From: Nemertoderma westbladi
Lineage: Eukaryota > Xenacoelomorpha > Nemertodermatida > Nemertodermatidae
Direction: 5' to 3'
Assembly (NCBI GenBank): GCA_032718475.1
Contig: JAUCBJ010006938.1
Location: 1 to 64,000 of the forward strand
DNA length: 64,000 bases
The notes beneath the pieces are model-generated. The model searched no databases and was not told the DNA's origin. It was given only the letters and a program-made list of their open reading frames with translations. Shown in pieces: positions 26,101 to 36,484 of this stretch (position 1 is its first letter; the number at the start of each line of letters is the position of its first letter). The position numbers and the translations under genes are program-made.

Positions 26101-29100
26101 AAATACAGTAAGTAGCAGTCTTAAATACAGTAAGTAAATAGCAGTCTTAAATACAGTAAGTAGCAGTCTTAAATACAGTAAGTAGCAGTCTTAAATACAG
26201 TAAGTAAATAGCAGTCTTAAATACAGTAAGTAGCAGTCTTAAATACAGTAAGTAGCAGTCTTAAATACAGTAAGTAGCAGTCTTAAATACAGTAAGTAAA
26301 TAGCAGTCTTAAATACAGTAAGTAGCAGTCTTAAATACAGTAAGTAGCAGTCTTAAATACAGTAGTAGCAGTCTTAAATACAGTAAGTAGCAGTCTTAAA
26401 TACAAGGAGTAGCAGTCTTAAATACAGTAAATAGCAGTCTTAAATACAGTAAATAGCAGTCTTAAATACAGTAAGTAGCAGTCTTAAATACAAGGAGTAG
26501 CAGTCTTAAATACAGTAAATAGCAGTCTTAAATACAGTAAATAGCAGTCTTAAATACAGTAAATAGCAGTCTTAAATACAGTAAGTAGCAGTCTTAAATA
26601 CAGTAAGTAAATAGCAGTCTTAAATACAAGGAGTAGCAGTCTTAAATACAGTAAATAGCAGTCTTAAATACAGTAAATAGCAGTCTTAAATACAGTAAGT
26701 AGCAGTCTTAAATACAAGGAGTAGCAGTCTTAAATACAGTAAATAGCAGTCTTAAATACAGTAAGTAGCAGTCTTAAATACAGTAAATAGCAGTCTTAAA
26801 TACAGTAAATAGCAGTCTTAAATACAGTAAATAGCAGTCTTAAATACAGTAAATAGCAGTCTTAAATACAGTAAGTAGCAGTCTTAAATACAAGGAGTAG
26901 CAGTCTTAAATACAGTAAATAGCAGTCTTAAATACAGTAAATAGCAGTCTTAAATACAGTAAGATAGCAGTCTTAAATACAGTAAGTAGCAGTCTTAAAT
27001 ACAAGGAGTAGCAGTCTTAAATACAGTAAATAGCAGTCTTAAATACAGTAAATAGCAGTCTTAAATACAGTAAGTAAATAGCAGTCTTAAATACAGTAAG
27101 TAAATAGCAGTCTTAAATACAGTAAGTAGCAGTCTTAAATACAGTAAGTAGCAGTCTTAAATACAGTAAGTAAATAGCAGTCTTAAATACAGTAAGTAGC
27201 AGTCTTAAATACAGTAAGTAGCAGTCTTAAATACAGTAAGTAGCAGTCTTAAATACAAGGAGTAGCAGTCTTAAATACAGTAAATAGCAGTCTTAAATAC
27301 AGTAAGTAGCAGTCTTAAATACAGTAAATAGCAGTCTTAAATACAGTAAGTAGCAGTCTTAAATACAGGAGTAGCAGTCTTAAATACAGTAAATAGCAGT
27401 CTTAAATACAGTAAATAGCAGTCTTAAATACAGTAAATAGCAGTCTTAAATACAGTAAGTAGCAGTCTTAAATACAGTAAGTAGCAGTCTTAAATACAGT
27501 AAGTAAATAGCAGTCTTAAATACAGTAAGTAGCAGTCTTAAATACAGTAAGTAGCAGTCTTAAATACAGTAAGTAGCAGTCTTAAATACAGTAAGTAGCA
27601 GTCTTAAATACAGTAAGTAGCAGTCTTAAATACAGTAGTAGCAGTCTTAAATACAGTAAATAGCAGTCTTAAATACAGTAAGTAGCAGTCTTAAATACAG
27701 TAAGTAGCAGTCTTAAATACAGTAAATAGCAGTCTTAAATACAGTAAGTAGCAGTCTTAAATACAGTGAGTAGCAGTCTTAAATACAGTAAGTAGCAGTC
27801 TTAAATACAGTAAGTAAATAGCAGTCTTAAATACAGTAAGTAGCAGTCTTAAATACAGTAAGTAGCAGTCTTAAATACAGTAAGTAAATAGCAGTCTTAA
27901 ATACAGTAAGTAGCAGTCTTAAATACAGTAAGTAAATAGCAGTCTTAAATACAGTAAGTAGCAGTCTTAAATACAGTAAGTAGCAGTCTTAAATACAGTA
28001 AGTAGCAGTCTTAAACACAGTAAGTAAATAGCAGTCTTAAATACAGTAAGTAGCAGTCTTAAATATAGTGAGTAGCAGTCTTAAATACAGTAAGTAGCAG
28101 TCTTAAATACAGTAAGTAAATAGCAGTCTTAAATACAGTAAATAGCAGTCTTAAATACAGTAAATAGCAGTCTTAAATACAGTAAGTAGCAGTCTTAAAT
28201 ACAGTAAGTAGCAGTCTTAAATACAGTAAGTAGCAGTCTTAAATACAGTAAGTAAATAGCAGTCTTAAATACAGTAAGTAAATAGCAGTCTTGAATACAG
28301 TAAGTAGCAGTCTTAAATACAGTAAGTAGCAGTCTTAAATACAGTAAGTAGCAGTCTTAAACACAGTAAGTAAATAGCAGTCTTAAATACAGTAAGTAGC
28401 AGTCTTAAATATAGTGAGTAGCAGTCTTAAATACAGTAAGTAGCAGTCTTAAATACAGTAAGTAAATAGCAGTCTTGAATACAGTAAGTAGCAGTCTTAA
28501 ATACAGTAAGTAGCAGTCTTAAATACAGTAAGTAGCAGTCTTAAACACAGTAAGTAAATAGCAGTCTTAAATACAGTAAGTAGCAGTCTTAAATATAGTG
28601 AGTAGCAGTCTTAAATACAGTAAGTAGCAGTCTTAAATACAGTAAGTAAATAGCAGTCTTAAATACAGTAAATAGCAGTCTTAAATACAGTAAATAGCAG
28701 TCTTAAATACAGTAAGTAGCAGTCTTAAATACAGTAAGTAGCAGTCTTAAATACAGTAAGTAAATAGCAGTCTTAAATACAGTAAGTAAATAGCAGTCTT
28801 AAATACAGTAAGTAGCAGTCTTAAATACAGTAAGTAGCAGTCTTAAATACAGTAAGTAGCAGTCTTAAATACAGTAAGTAAATAGCAGTCTTAAATACAG
28901 TAAGTAGCAGTCTTAAATACAGTGAGTAGCAGTCTTAAATACAGTAAGTAGCAGTCTTAAATACAGTAAGTAAATAGCAGTCTTAAATACAGTAAGTAGC
29001 AGTCTTAAATACAGTAAGTAAATAGCAGTCTTAAATACAGTAAGTAGCAGTCTTAAATACAGTAAGTAAATAGCAGTCTTAAATACAGTAAGTAGCAGTC

Positions 29101-30853
29101 TTAAATACAGTAAGTGGCAGTCTTAAATACAGTGAGTAGCAGTCTTAAATACAGTAAGTAGCAGTCTTAAATACAGTAAGTAAATAGCAGTCTTAAATAC
29201 AGTAAGTAAATAGCAGTCTTAAATACAGTAAGTAGTAGTCTTAAATACTGTAAGTAAATAGCAGTCTTAAATACAGTAAGTGGCAGTCCCATACAGTGAG
29301 TAGCAGTCTTAAATACAGTAAGTAGCAGTCTTAAATACAGTAAGTAAATAGCAGTCTTAAATACAGTAAGTAGCAGTCTTAAATACAGTAAGTAAATAGC
29401 AGTCTTAAATACAGTAACTAGCAGTCTTAAATACAGTAAGTGGCAGTCTTAAATACAGTGAGTAGCAGTCTTAAATACAGTAAGTAGCAGTCTTAAATAC
29501 AGTAAGTAAATAGCAGTCTTAAATACAGTAAATAGCAGTCTTAAATACAGTAAGTAGCAGTCTTAAATACAGTAAGTAGCAGTCTTAAATACAGTAAGTA
29601 GCAGTCTTAAATACAGTAAGTAAATAGCAGTCTTAAATACAGTAAGTAGCAGTCTTAAATACAGTGAGTAGCAGTCTTAAATACAGTAAGTAGCAGTCTT
29701 AAATACAGTAAGTAAATAGCAGTCTTAAATACAGTAAGTAGCAGTCTTAAATACAGTAAGTAAATAGCAGTCTTAAATACAGTAAGTAGCAGTCTTAAAT
29801 ACAGTAAGTAAATAGCAGTCTTAAATACAGTAAGTAGCAGTCTTAAATACAGTAAGTAAATAGCAGTCTTAAATACAGTAAGTAAATAGCAGTCTTAAAT
29901 ACAGTAAGTAAATAGCAGTCTTAAATACAGTAAGTAGCAGTCTTAAATACAGTGAGTAGCAGTCTTAAATACAGTAAGTAGCAGTCTTAAATACAGTAAG
30001 TAAATAGCAGTCTTAAATACAGTAAGTAGCAGTCTTAAATACAGTAAGTAAATAGCAGTCTTAAATACAGTAAGTAGCAGTCTTAAATACAGTGAGTAGC
30101 AGTCTTAAATATAGTAAGTAGCAGTCTTAAATACAGTAAGTAGCAGTCTTAAATACAGTAAGTAAATAGCAGTCTTAAATACAGTAAGTAGCATTCTTAA
30201 ATACAGTAAGTAACAATCTTAAATACAGTAAGTAGCAGTCTTAAATACAGTGAGTAGCAGTCTTAAATACAGTAAGTAGCAGTCTTAAATACAGTAAGTA
30301 GCAGTCTTAAATACAGTAAGTAAATAGCAGTCTTAAATACAGTAAGTAGCAGTCTTAAATACAGTAAGTAAGTAGCAATCTTAGATACAGTAAGTAGCAG
30401 TCTTAAATACAGTGAGTAGCAGTCTTAAATACAGTAAATAGCAGTCTTAAATACAGTAAGTAGCAGTCTTAAATACAGTAAGTAGCAGTCTTAAATACAG
30501 TGAGTAGCAGTCTTAAATACAGTAAATAGCAGTCTTAAATACAGTAAGTAGCAGTCTTAAATACAGTAAGTAAGTAGCAATCTTAGATACAGTAAGTAGC
30601 AGTCTTAAATACAGTGAGTAGCAGTCTTAAATACAGTAAGTAGCAGTCTTAAATACAGTAAGTAGCAGTCTTAAATACAGTAAGTAGCAGTCTTAAATAC
30701 AGTAAGTAGCAGTCTTAAATACAGTAAGTAAATAGCAGTCTTAAATACAGTAAGTAGCAGTCTTAAATACAGTAAGTAGCAGTCTTAAATACAGTGAGTA
30801 GCAGTCTTAAATACAGTAAGTAGCAGTCTTAAATACAGTACATAGCAGTCTTA
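8144..30853. repeat. 22.7-kb satellite array of 22- and 26-bp units
   Basis: About a thousand head-to-tail units share the core GCAGTCTTAAATACAG. Most continue TAAGTA (22 bp); a large minority continue TAAGTAAATA (26 bp). Minor forms end TAAATA or TGAGTA, or replace GTAAG with AAGGAG, GGAG or GTAAGAT. Variants are zoned. The left 3 kb and the last 3 kb carry more substitutions (ATAT, ACAC, TTGA, GTATC). The centre (about 12-19 kb) is nearly uniform. AAGGAG forms are confined to about 19.8-27.4 kb. No frame stays open for long. The array lies inside the inferred ankyrin-gene intron; on that gene's strand the unit is the reverse complement, with ACTTACTGTATTTAAGAC. Confidence 0.98.
28292..28660. 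repeat. 184-bp higher-order repeat inside the 22/26-bp array
   Basis: Marker variants recur in register. TTAAACACAG is at about 28357 and 28541, and the TTGAATACAG unit is at about 28290 and 28474, both 184 bp apart. The block is eight units in the order 26+22+22+22+26+22+22+22. A related partial copy begins near 28010. This shows block-wise amplification, not only unit-by-unit slippage. Confidence 0.7.
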
Positions 30854-31060
30854 TTACAGAATATCTTACATAGTGTTACTAAACTAGATAAGGTACAGTA
30901 GCAGCTATCTTACTTAGTTCAGATGATAATTAATTAGCTACTGTATTCTACTTAATAGCTTTCTTACTTACAGTAGTGCTATTTTTCTAAGTAACTTACT
31001 ATCTTACTTGTATACTATCTTACGTAGAAACTACAATATCTTACAGTACAGCTCGTAACA
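30854..31060. repeat. decayed edge or older relative of the satellite
   Basis: Just outside the clean array the word TATCTTAC (or TTTCTTAC) appears about six times with irregular spacing, mixed with ACAGTAGCAG and TACTTAG. This looks like an older, mutated tandem repeat or the eroded end of the main array. Confidence 0.4.
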
Positions 31061-31597
31061 CGCCCACTTAGTAAGCAAGCCTCTTTCTTATAACTCATTT
31101 ACTTAAATAAAACTATAAATAAAACTAGCCTACAATTATTAATAGTTACTGTATAAACAATATATAGCGGGATATTGTATAATATAGCAACGAGGAACAA
31201 ACCAATTAATCAAAAATCCATAAACTGTATTACTCGAGAATTTCATTACAATATTTTTGCTAATTGAATTAATTGTCATCTGCGAAAATCATAATTTGGT
31301 TGCAAATTACTTTATTGATTTTTCGTCAGACAGTTGGGTACATTCAATATTTTCATTATTGACATGATCCCGCGTTTTGGGTTTGCAACAAAGCTAATAG
31401 CCGCATGCAGTAACCCCGGCAACCTTTCTCAACGATTACGAAGTGTTTAGCTGCTAGTCAAGGAAGTCAGGAGCGGCTATAACTTAATGTCAGATAATCA
31501 AAGTGTCTGAAAACTAGAATTTTTACTCTCTCACATGTACCGTGATTGTTTTCTAAAATTAAGATTACTTTTTTTCAACTTAGTTTATCTCATTATC
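31061..31597. other. unassigned AT-rich stretch
   Basis: No exon, RNA gene or repeat boundary recognised. It is inferred to lie in the ankyrin-gene intron. Confidence 0.4.
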
Positions 31598-31770
31598 AGG
31601 TTGTACAACTCGTTTGTCTTCCAATCTGAAGATCGTGAGTTCGAGTCCCAGTAAAGAAACATAAAGCCACACGAAAACAAAGGATTCTATATTGAGAGTA
31701 ATTCAACTTTGGCAGTGAGTGTGGAACCCGGCCTGCCTTTACATGTAACGGCTACTAACGAGGAGCATAT
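31598..31770 (+). mobile_element. tRNA-derived SINE-like sequence
   Basis: A perfect pol III B-box-like GAGTTCGAGTCCC lies near 31638. It is preceded by an anticodon-arm-like hairpin (TCTTC, a six-base loop, GAAGA) and a weak A-box-like region (GTTGTACAACTCG). The acceptor and T stems do not pair as in a real tRNA gene, so a SINE head followed by an unrelated body is the better reading. The 3' boundary is approximate. Confidence 0.45.
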
Positions 31771-32040
31771 AAGACAGAAAATTACAATAAAAGTATAATT
31801 TATTGAAATAATAATAACTCATTTATGAATCAATTTTACTTTTCTATTAAATATAATAGCATTCAATATCAGCAGGCAGGATAAATTCTCCGAATATATC
31901 CGCATATTTATGAATCACGTTTATATGAGCTGACGAGAGTAGGTGAGTAGAAAGATCGATAATTTTATGGTATTTTAGGGCAGAGACAAAGAATAATAGT
32001 TTTCATATATTTTGAATATCCCCTTTCAACCTTTATGTGT
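31771..32040. other. unassigned stretch before the 21-bp array
   Basis: AT-rich, with no recognised feature. Confidence 0.3.
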
Positions 32041-32568
32041 AGCTGGCTGCCCCATCTGGGTCGCTGGCTGCCCCATCTGGGTAGCTGGCTGCCCCATCTG
32101 GGTCGCTGGCTGCCCCATCTGGGAAGCTGGCTGCCCCATCTGGGTCGCTGGCTGCCCCATCTGGGTCGCTGGCTGCCCCATCTGCGTCGCTGGCTGCCCC
32201 ATCTGGGTCGCTGGCTGCCCCATCTGGGTAGCTGGCTGCCCCATCTGGGTCGCTGGCTGCCCCATCTGGGTCGCTGGCTGCCCCATCTGGGTCGCTGGCT
32301 GCCCCATCTGGGTCGCTGGCTGCCCCATCTGCGTCGCTGGCTGCCCCATCTGGGTCGCTGGCTGCCCCATCTGGGTAGCTGGCTGCCCCATCTGGGTCGC
32401 TGGCTGCCCCATCTGGGTAGCTGGCTGCCCCATCTGGGTCGCTGGCTGCCCCATCTGGGTCGCTGGCTGCCCCATCTGGGTCGCTGGCTGCCCCATCTGG
32501 GTAGCTGGCTGCCCCATCTGGGTCGCTGGCTGCCCCATCTGGGTAGCTGGCTGCCCCATCTGGGTCGC
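32041..32568. repeat. 21-bp minisatellite (25 copies)
   Basis: The unit is AGCTGGCTGCCCCATCTGGG plus T, with a C/A change at GGTCGC or GGTAGC and rare GCGTC or GGAAG forms. The period is a multiple of three, so each open frame gives a 7-residue repeat: VAGCPIW and LPHLGRW on plus, QPATQMG and PRWGSQR on minus. The longest, minus 32687..31965, has a real ATG and about 50 non-repeat residues before the repeats. It has no recognisable domain, so it is listed as a repeat and not as a gene. Confidence 0.95.
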
Positions 32569-33344
32569 CTAGAGGTGATCAAACAATTCTGGGTCACCGG
32601 GCCATAAATGAGGTAGATAATAGGTTTGTTACCGGTAATTAATGATAATCTCTCGATATGTAAAGAAGTTTGCTGCGCCAAACGCATCCTACTTCCTGTA
32701 GGCCTTCGTAAGTAGATATACTGTACTTGCTGTAAGTAGATCTACTTGCTCCACGCATACAACTTGCACAAACAATGCACTGGCTCACTCAAACAAGCAC
32801 CTCCTACAGAATCATCAGTTTTTCTGCATACACAAACAAACTATAAAGACAATAAAGAATTACAATTAAGTTACCGTATAAAATAAATGGTTTAAAACTT
32901 TTCCTAAAACTGAATGATCAGTGTTGCATGTAAGTTATTCATACAGTGCAGTTTATTCGACGATGATTCTAAATTCAACAAAAGTGGTTGGCGGCAAACA
33001 AACATACAGTAATAAACAAAATTAAGAAGTTAATGATGTCGTACATTCATTCTACTGTATTTATGGAACTCCATCTCACAACAGTACAATGACCTTCTGC
33101 GACTGTGTATTGCGTATGAATGCATCAATGAACTGCCACATTCCGTGGTAGGGAATTGTGATGTAGATTTCTTGAAGCATTACGGCATGCTTCCGTGAAC
33201 ACCTCTATAATAATAATTCGTTAAATAAAAGTAAATTCCCAGTTACATATTATCGCCATGTTCAAGCAGAAGATGATTATTGCGGTTCTGAAATAATCGA
33301 CAAAAAAAAAATGAGTTACTGAGTTTTTTGCCTTGTCTTTCGTA
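32569..33344. other. unassigned stretch
   Basis: No exon or element end recognised. The stretch 32800..33300 is AT-rich and featureless apart from short palindromic words. Confidence 0.35.
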
Positions 33345-33725
33345 GCCCGTAACCGCGCTGCTTTTTTTTGAGCTTTATTTCAAACTTTTTTTAGTTAAAA
33401 CAATTTCTAGAAATTCGTTGCTTTAAGATGAATCTGTGAATTTCGGAATGTTAAAACCTAAAATATAGAATAAAACTCCAAAAAAAGTTCCAAAATAGCT
33501 TGTTAAAACAGCTCAAAAAAGCTGGCTAATTCTAGAACATTCATATTATCTTAATTTTAAATGAATGTTAGAGAAGGCATAACAAGCTTGAAAAAAAGCT
33601 CAAAAAAAGCTTGAAAAAAGCTCAAAAAAAAGCTTGAAAAAAGCTCAAAAAAGCTTCAAAAAAAGCCCGAGAAACAGCTCAAAAGCTCAGAATACCGGAC
33701 ATAAAAAAGCAGCGCGGAAACGGGC
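33345..33725. mobile_element. MITE-like element with inverted ends and AAGCTTGAAAA repeats
   Basis: The left end (33345..33368: GCCCGTAACCGCGCTGC then a T run) and the right end (33703..33725) are inverted copies with two mismatches. The interior holds a purine-rich series of AGCTTGAAAAAAGCTCAAAA-type words, each close to its own inverse, so the whole element can fold. Flanks CTTTCGTA and CTTACGGT agree at only five of eight bases, so a target-site duplication is not secure. It has no coding capacity and lies inside the inferred ankyrin-gene intron. Confidence 0.6.
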
Positions 33726-35321
33726 CTTACGGTGCTTTGCGAATACAAAATAAGAATTAATTATTTATTAATTATGGATTAACGGATTGAACAAGGCATT
33801 GAATGGTGATTCAATATACATATCTGCTTACGTAATTTGTATCCCATTCTGAAGAAAAATTTTCATTTATTTTAATTATATTATACAGTAAATAAATAAA
33901 TAATAATTTAATTATAAAAAATTGATGATCGATCTTCATTCCGCCTTCATGTGCTTTATTTTTATAAGTCTGACTGGAGAATTATCGATCATCAAGGCTA
34001 ATAAAAGTCATATTTGTGTATAAACGAGGTCGTAGGCCTAAATGCTTCGAGTTGGATCTTGGATGTCTTTCATACATTAAATGATTATAATGATGGGTCC
34101 TGGGGTCTATCTCCCTTAAACTATGAAAAAAGTTATGACTTTAACGTCCGATATATTTCTGCCTTTAGCGGCCTTCTTCAGGGGTACACAAGATAATATA
34201 TAAAATACAAAATACACCACAACTGCAAGCCTATGTACTAAAAGAGGGACCGGTAGAGGAATAGGCAATACTTTCTACTGGAGTACTGTACTGAATTAAT
34301 TTTGGGCCTAAGACTACGCGTAGTTAGAAAGTAAATGTGCGGTTTGAAATAGCGCTAAAACTGTTTAATCTCAGTTTCCGTATTCAGTAGGTGGAAAGCA
34401 TAGTGTTCGGTAGGCAGTTTCATACAGTCTACAAAATGTAATAAAAATAATGAAAAATATACAGAGGAAAACAATGTATGGAGAAAAAGCGCCCAAAAGA
34501 GTGTTAACAAATTACTGTACTATTGAAACTATTGAGATAAATCACTCCCTGAAGTCGCCGTATCGGCAAATACGTAATTTCAATACATTAAATGAAATTG
34601 TGTCGGATAGTTTTACTTACCATGCTTTCCGCACTAATAGAAGCTCCCAACTCTATAATTCTTTCCACAAATACGATCTTGTTGGCCTGAATTGTAACGT
34701 GGAGAACTGTCATTCCAGTTGTCTGAAAGGGATTTATTGAGTTTCATAAGGTAATTAATATGGGATATATCGGTGGGATATATCAATTCCCTCGCCCAAC
34801 CAACGCATTAGCTAACACGAGATACGCTCACGGCTTAAAATATTGTTAATCTTGTAAGTTAATCATAGTCGTAGGCTGTTATATCCCTACTGTATATTGA
34901 ACTGGAATAAAATAAATTTATTCGGAATTATGGGAATGGTTACTGGTCAACATGATCGCAATAGTATACATTGACAAATTATATCGGCAAATTTTGCCAA
35001 TAAATCATAGCCTCATCAACCAACATTATAATTACGGAGGTGGAATTAAATGTAATTACAGCAGCAAGGGAACACGTTAACATTATTGAGGCATTTCCTC
35101 CTAAATCATTGTACTCTTACACTACTGTGTAAGGGGGAGGGTGGGTGGGTTGTATACTCTTTTCTTGCACGTGAATGGAAATACAGAGGGCGAAAAGGGA
35201 TAAAATTAGACTCATTATTGATTGCAGTACCAGTATTGTTTTAGATTTAGGTTTTATACGGTTGGGTTTTAGTTTTTAGATACTTTTTCTGTGAATTTCA
35301 CGTTATGTCATGTGGAGGGGT
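33726..35321. other. unassigned stretch of the inferred ankyrin-gene intron
   Basis: No exon recognised. Around 34145..34180 the words GCGGCCTTCTTCAGGGG (inverse CCCCTGAAGAAGGCCGC) resemble a motif often seen at retroelement ends. This is suggestive only, since no reverse transcriptase is near. The plus-strand frame 34450..34740 has no domain. Confidence 0.35.
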
Positions 35322-35340
35322 GGGGGGGGGGGGGGGGGGG
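35322..35340. repeat. poly(G) tract, 19 bp
   Basis: Nineteen consecutive G on the plus strand, so poly(C) in the inferred ankyrin pre-mRNA, about 55 nt after the splice donor of the first coding exon. Long G runs are rare and prone to length error. Confidence 0.95.
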
Positions 35341-35396
35341 TAGGGGTTGCTATAGCAATAAGAAACAATACTGTAATATCCTTTTGACCTACTCAC

Positions 35397-35777
35397 CTCA
35401 TCTTTATACATTATTTCAGGACAATTGTTGCCATGGAGACTGCGTAGAACTTGGTCTACATTATTCCAATCATTCCTTGTGCATAACGACAGCAGCCGTC
35501 TGGCAGCGGCGGGGTTCACCACATCGGATCTGGATTTGGGATGGCCGGTTATTAATTGTTCAGAGTCTAGCGCCCCTGGTGCGATTGTCGCCCCTTTTGG
35601 TATCCGTGATTCGCTCGTTTCGCTCGATGCTTTACTCGACGCGTTCCTGGTAGGAGTGGCGACACTGTTAGCTGCTGACACAGCATCGAGAACGCTAGCT
35701 GGTGAATTAGATGTTCTAGAATTATTTACAGGGTTGATAATTTTACCAACCGGAGGTAAAGCGGCACCTTTCTCCAT
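35397..35777 (-). CDS. probable first coding exon of an ankyrin-repeat gene
   Basis: On the minus strand an ATG at 35777 (context GTCATGG, G at -3 and +4) opens 127 codons and ends at GAG followed by a consensus GTGAGTAGG donor (35396 and below). Residues 1-88 are rich in Ser, Ala, Thr, Asn and Pro and look disordered. Residues 89-127 (ARRLLSLCTRNDWNNVDQVL and following) look like a helical cap leading into ankyrin repeats. The exon ends MYKDE in phase 0, and the next ankyrin exon at 4318..4214 begins DGRSAIHF in phase 0. A second in-frame ATG upstream at 35825 is possible but has a poorer context. The frame past the donor runs into poly-proline coded by the G tract and is not part of the exon. 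I cannot name the family. Confidence 0.65.
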
Positions 35778-36232
35778 GACAACCACTAAATTATTTTGAG
35801 TTTTACTATAAAATTTTATTTTCAATAGCTTATATACAGAATAATACAGTATTCTGTATATTGAACTTTAAGGGAACGGTACTGTATATTTTATGGCTTA
35901 ATATCATTTACAGTATTTAAGTTACGCCTACGTACCGGTACTAGCTGCGGAAATCGAACTTCGGAGGTATAGAAGATAATTAGTTAATAATTAATAATTA
36001 AAAATATTAGAAAAATACATGCTACTTTAAAACACATACTATAAAATAAATAATAAACTTACATGTACAGTACTGTACGTATTTCATTTTAAAATTAATT
36101 AATTCACACAGAAACGGTTTTTATAATTCTGAAATCTACTATTAACAAAAATTATATAGAAAAAATAATTAGTTTATTTGTTTTCGAGAAAATAATAAAT
36201 TATTTTCTCAAAGAATGAAAAAACACATTTAT
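35778..36232. other. 5' flank of the ankyrin gene
   Basis: Very AT-rich. No clear TATA box or initiator can be chosen among many AT runs. It probably includes 5' UTR and promoter or an upstream intron of the minus-strand gene. Confidence 0.35.
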
Positions 36233-36484
36233 ACGGTGGCTGAAAGCGGCCAAAATAATTCACAACTTTTTTAATTTTTAATTTGATCAACATTTTTTTC
36301 TTGAATTTCAACCCGGGTTGAAATTAATATCAACCCGGGTTGAAATTAATATCAACCCGGGTAGAAATTAATATCAACCCGGGTTGAAATTAATATCAAC
36401 CCAGGTTGAAATTCAAGAAAAAAATGTTGATCAAAATAAAAATTAAAAAAGTTGTGAATTATATTGGCCGCTTTCAGCCACCGT
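36233..36484. mobile_element. fold-back MITE with five palindromic 22-bp repeats
   Basis: The two arms, each about 80 bp, are near-perfect inverted copies: ACGGTGGCTGAAAGCGGCC at 36233 and its complement ending at 36484. The centre holds five units of CAACCCGGGTTG (itself a perfect 12-bp palindrome) plus AAATTAATAT, period 22 bp. Flanking direct repeats ACATTTA lie at 36225 and 36485; with the next base they give an 8-bp site duplication with one mismatch, as hAT elements make. It is non-coding. Confidence 0.8.

Noticed and set aside
8144-30853. CRISPR array
   Set aside because: There are no unique spacers between repeats; units are contiguous and the setting is eukaryotic.
8144-30853. Telomeric or canonical centromeric satellite
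   Set aside because: The unit is not a TTAGGG-type telomere repeat. A centromeric role is possible in principle, but the array lies inside an inferred gene and nothing in the sequence supports it.
34145-34185. End of a Penelope-like or other retroelement (CTGAAGAAGGCCGC motif)
   Set aside because: Only one short motif supports it; no coding relic or terminal repeat was found nearby.
35298-35396. Extension of the first ankyrin exon through the G tract (poly-proline C-terminus)
   Set aside because: A consensus GTGAGT donor precedes it, and the poly-proline comes from a homopolymer likely to shift frame.
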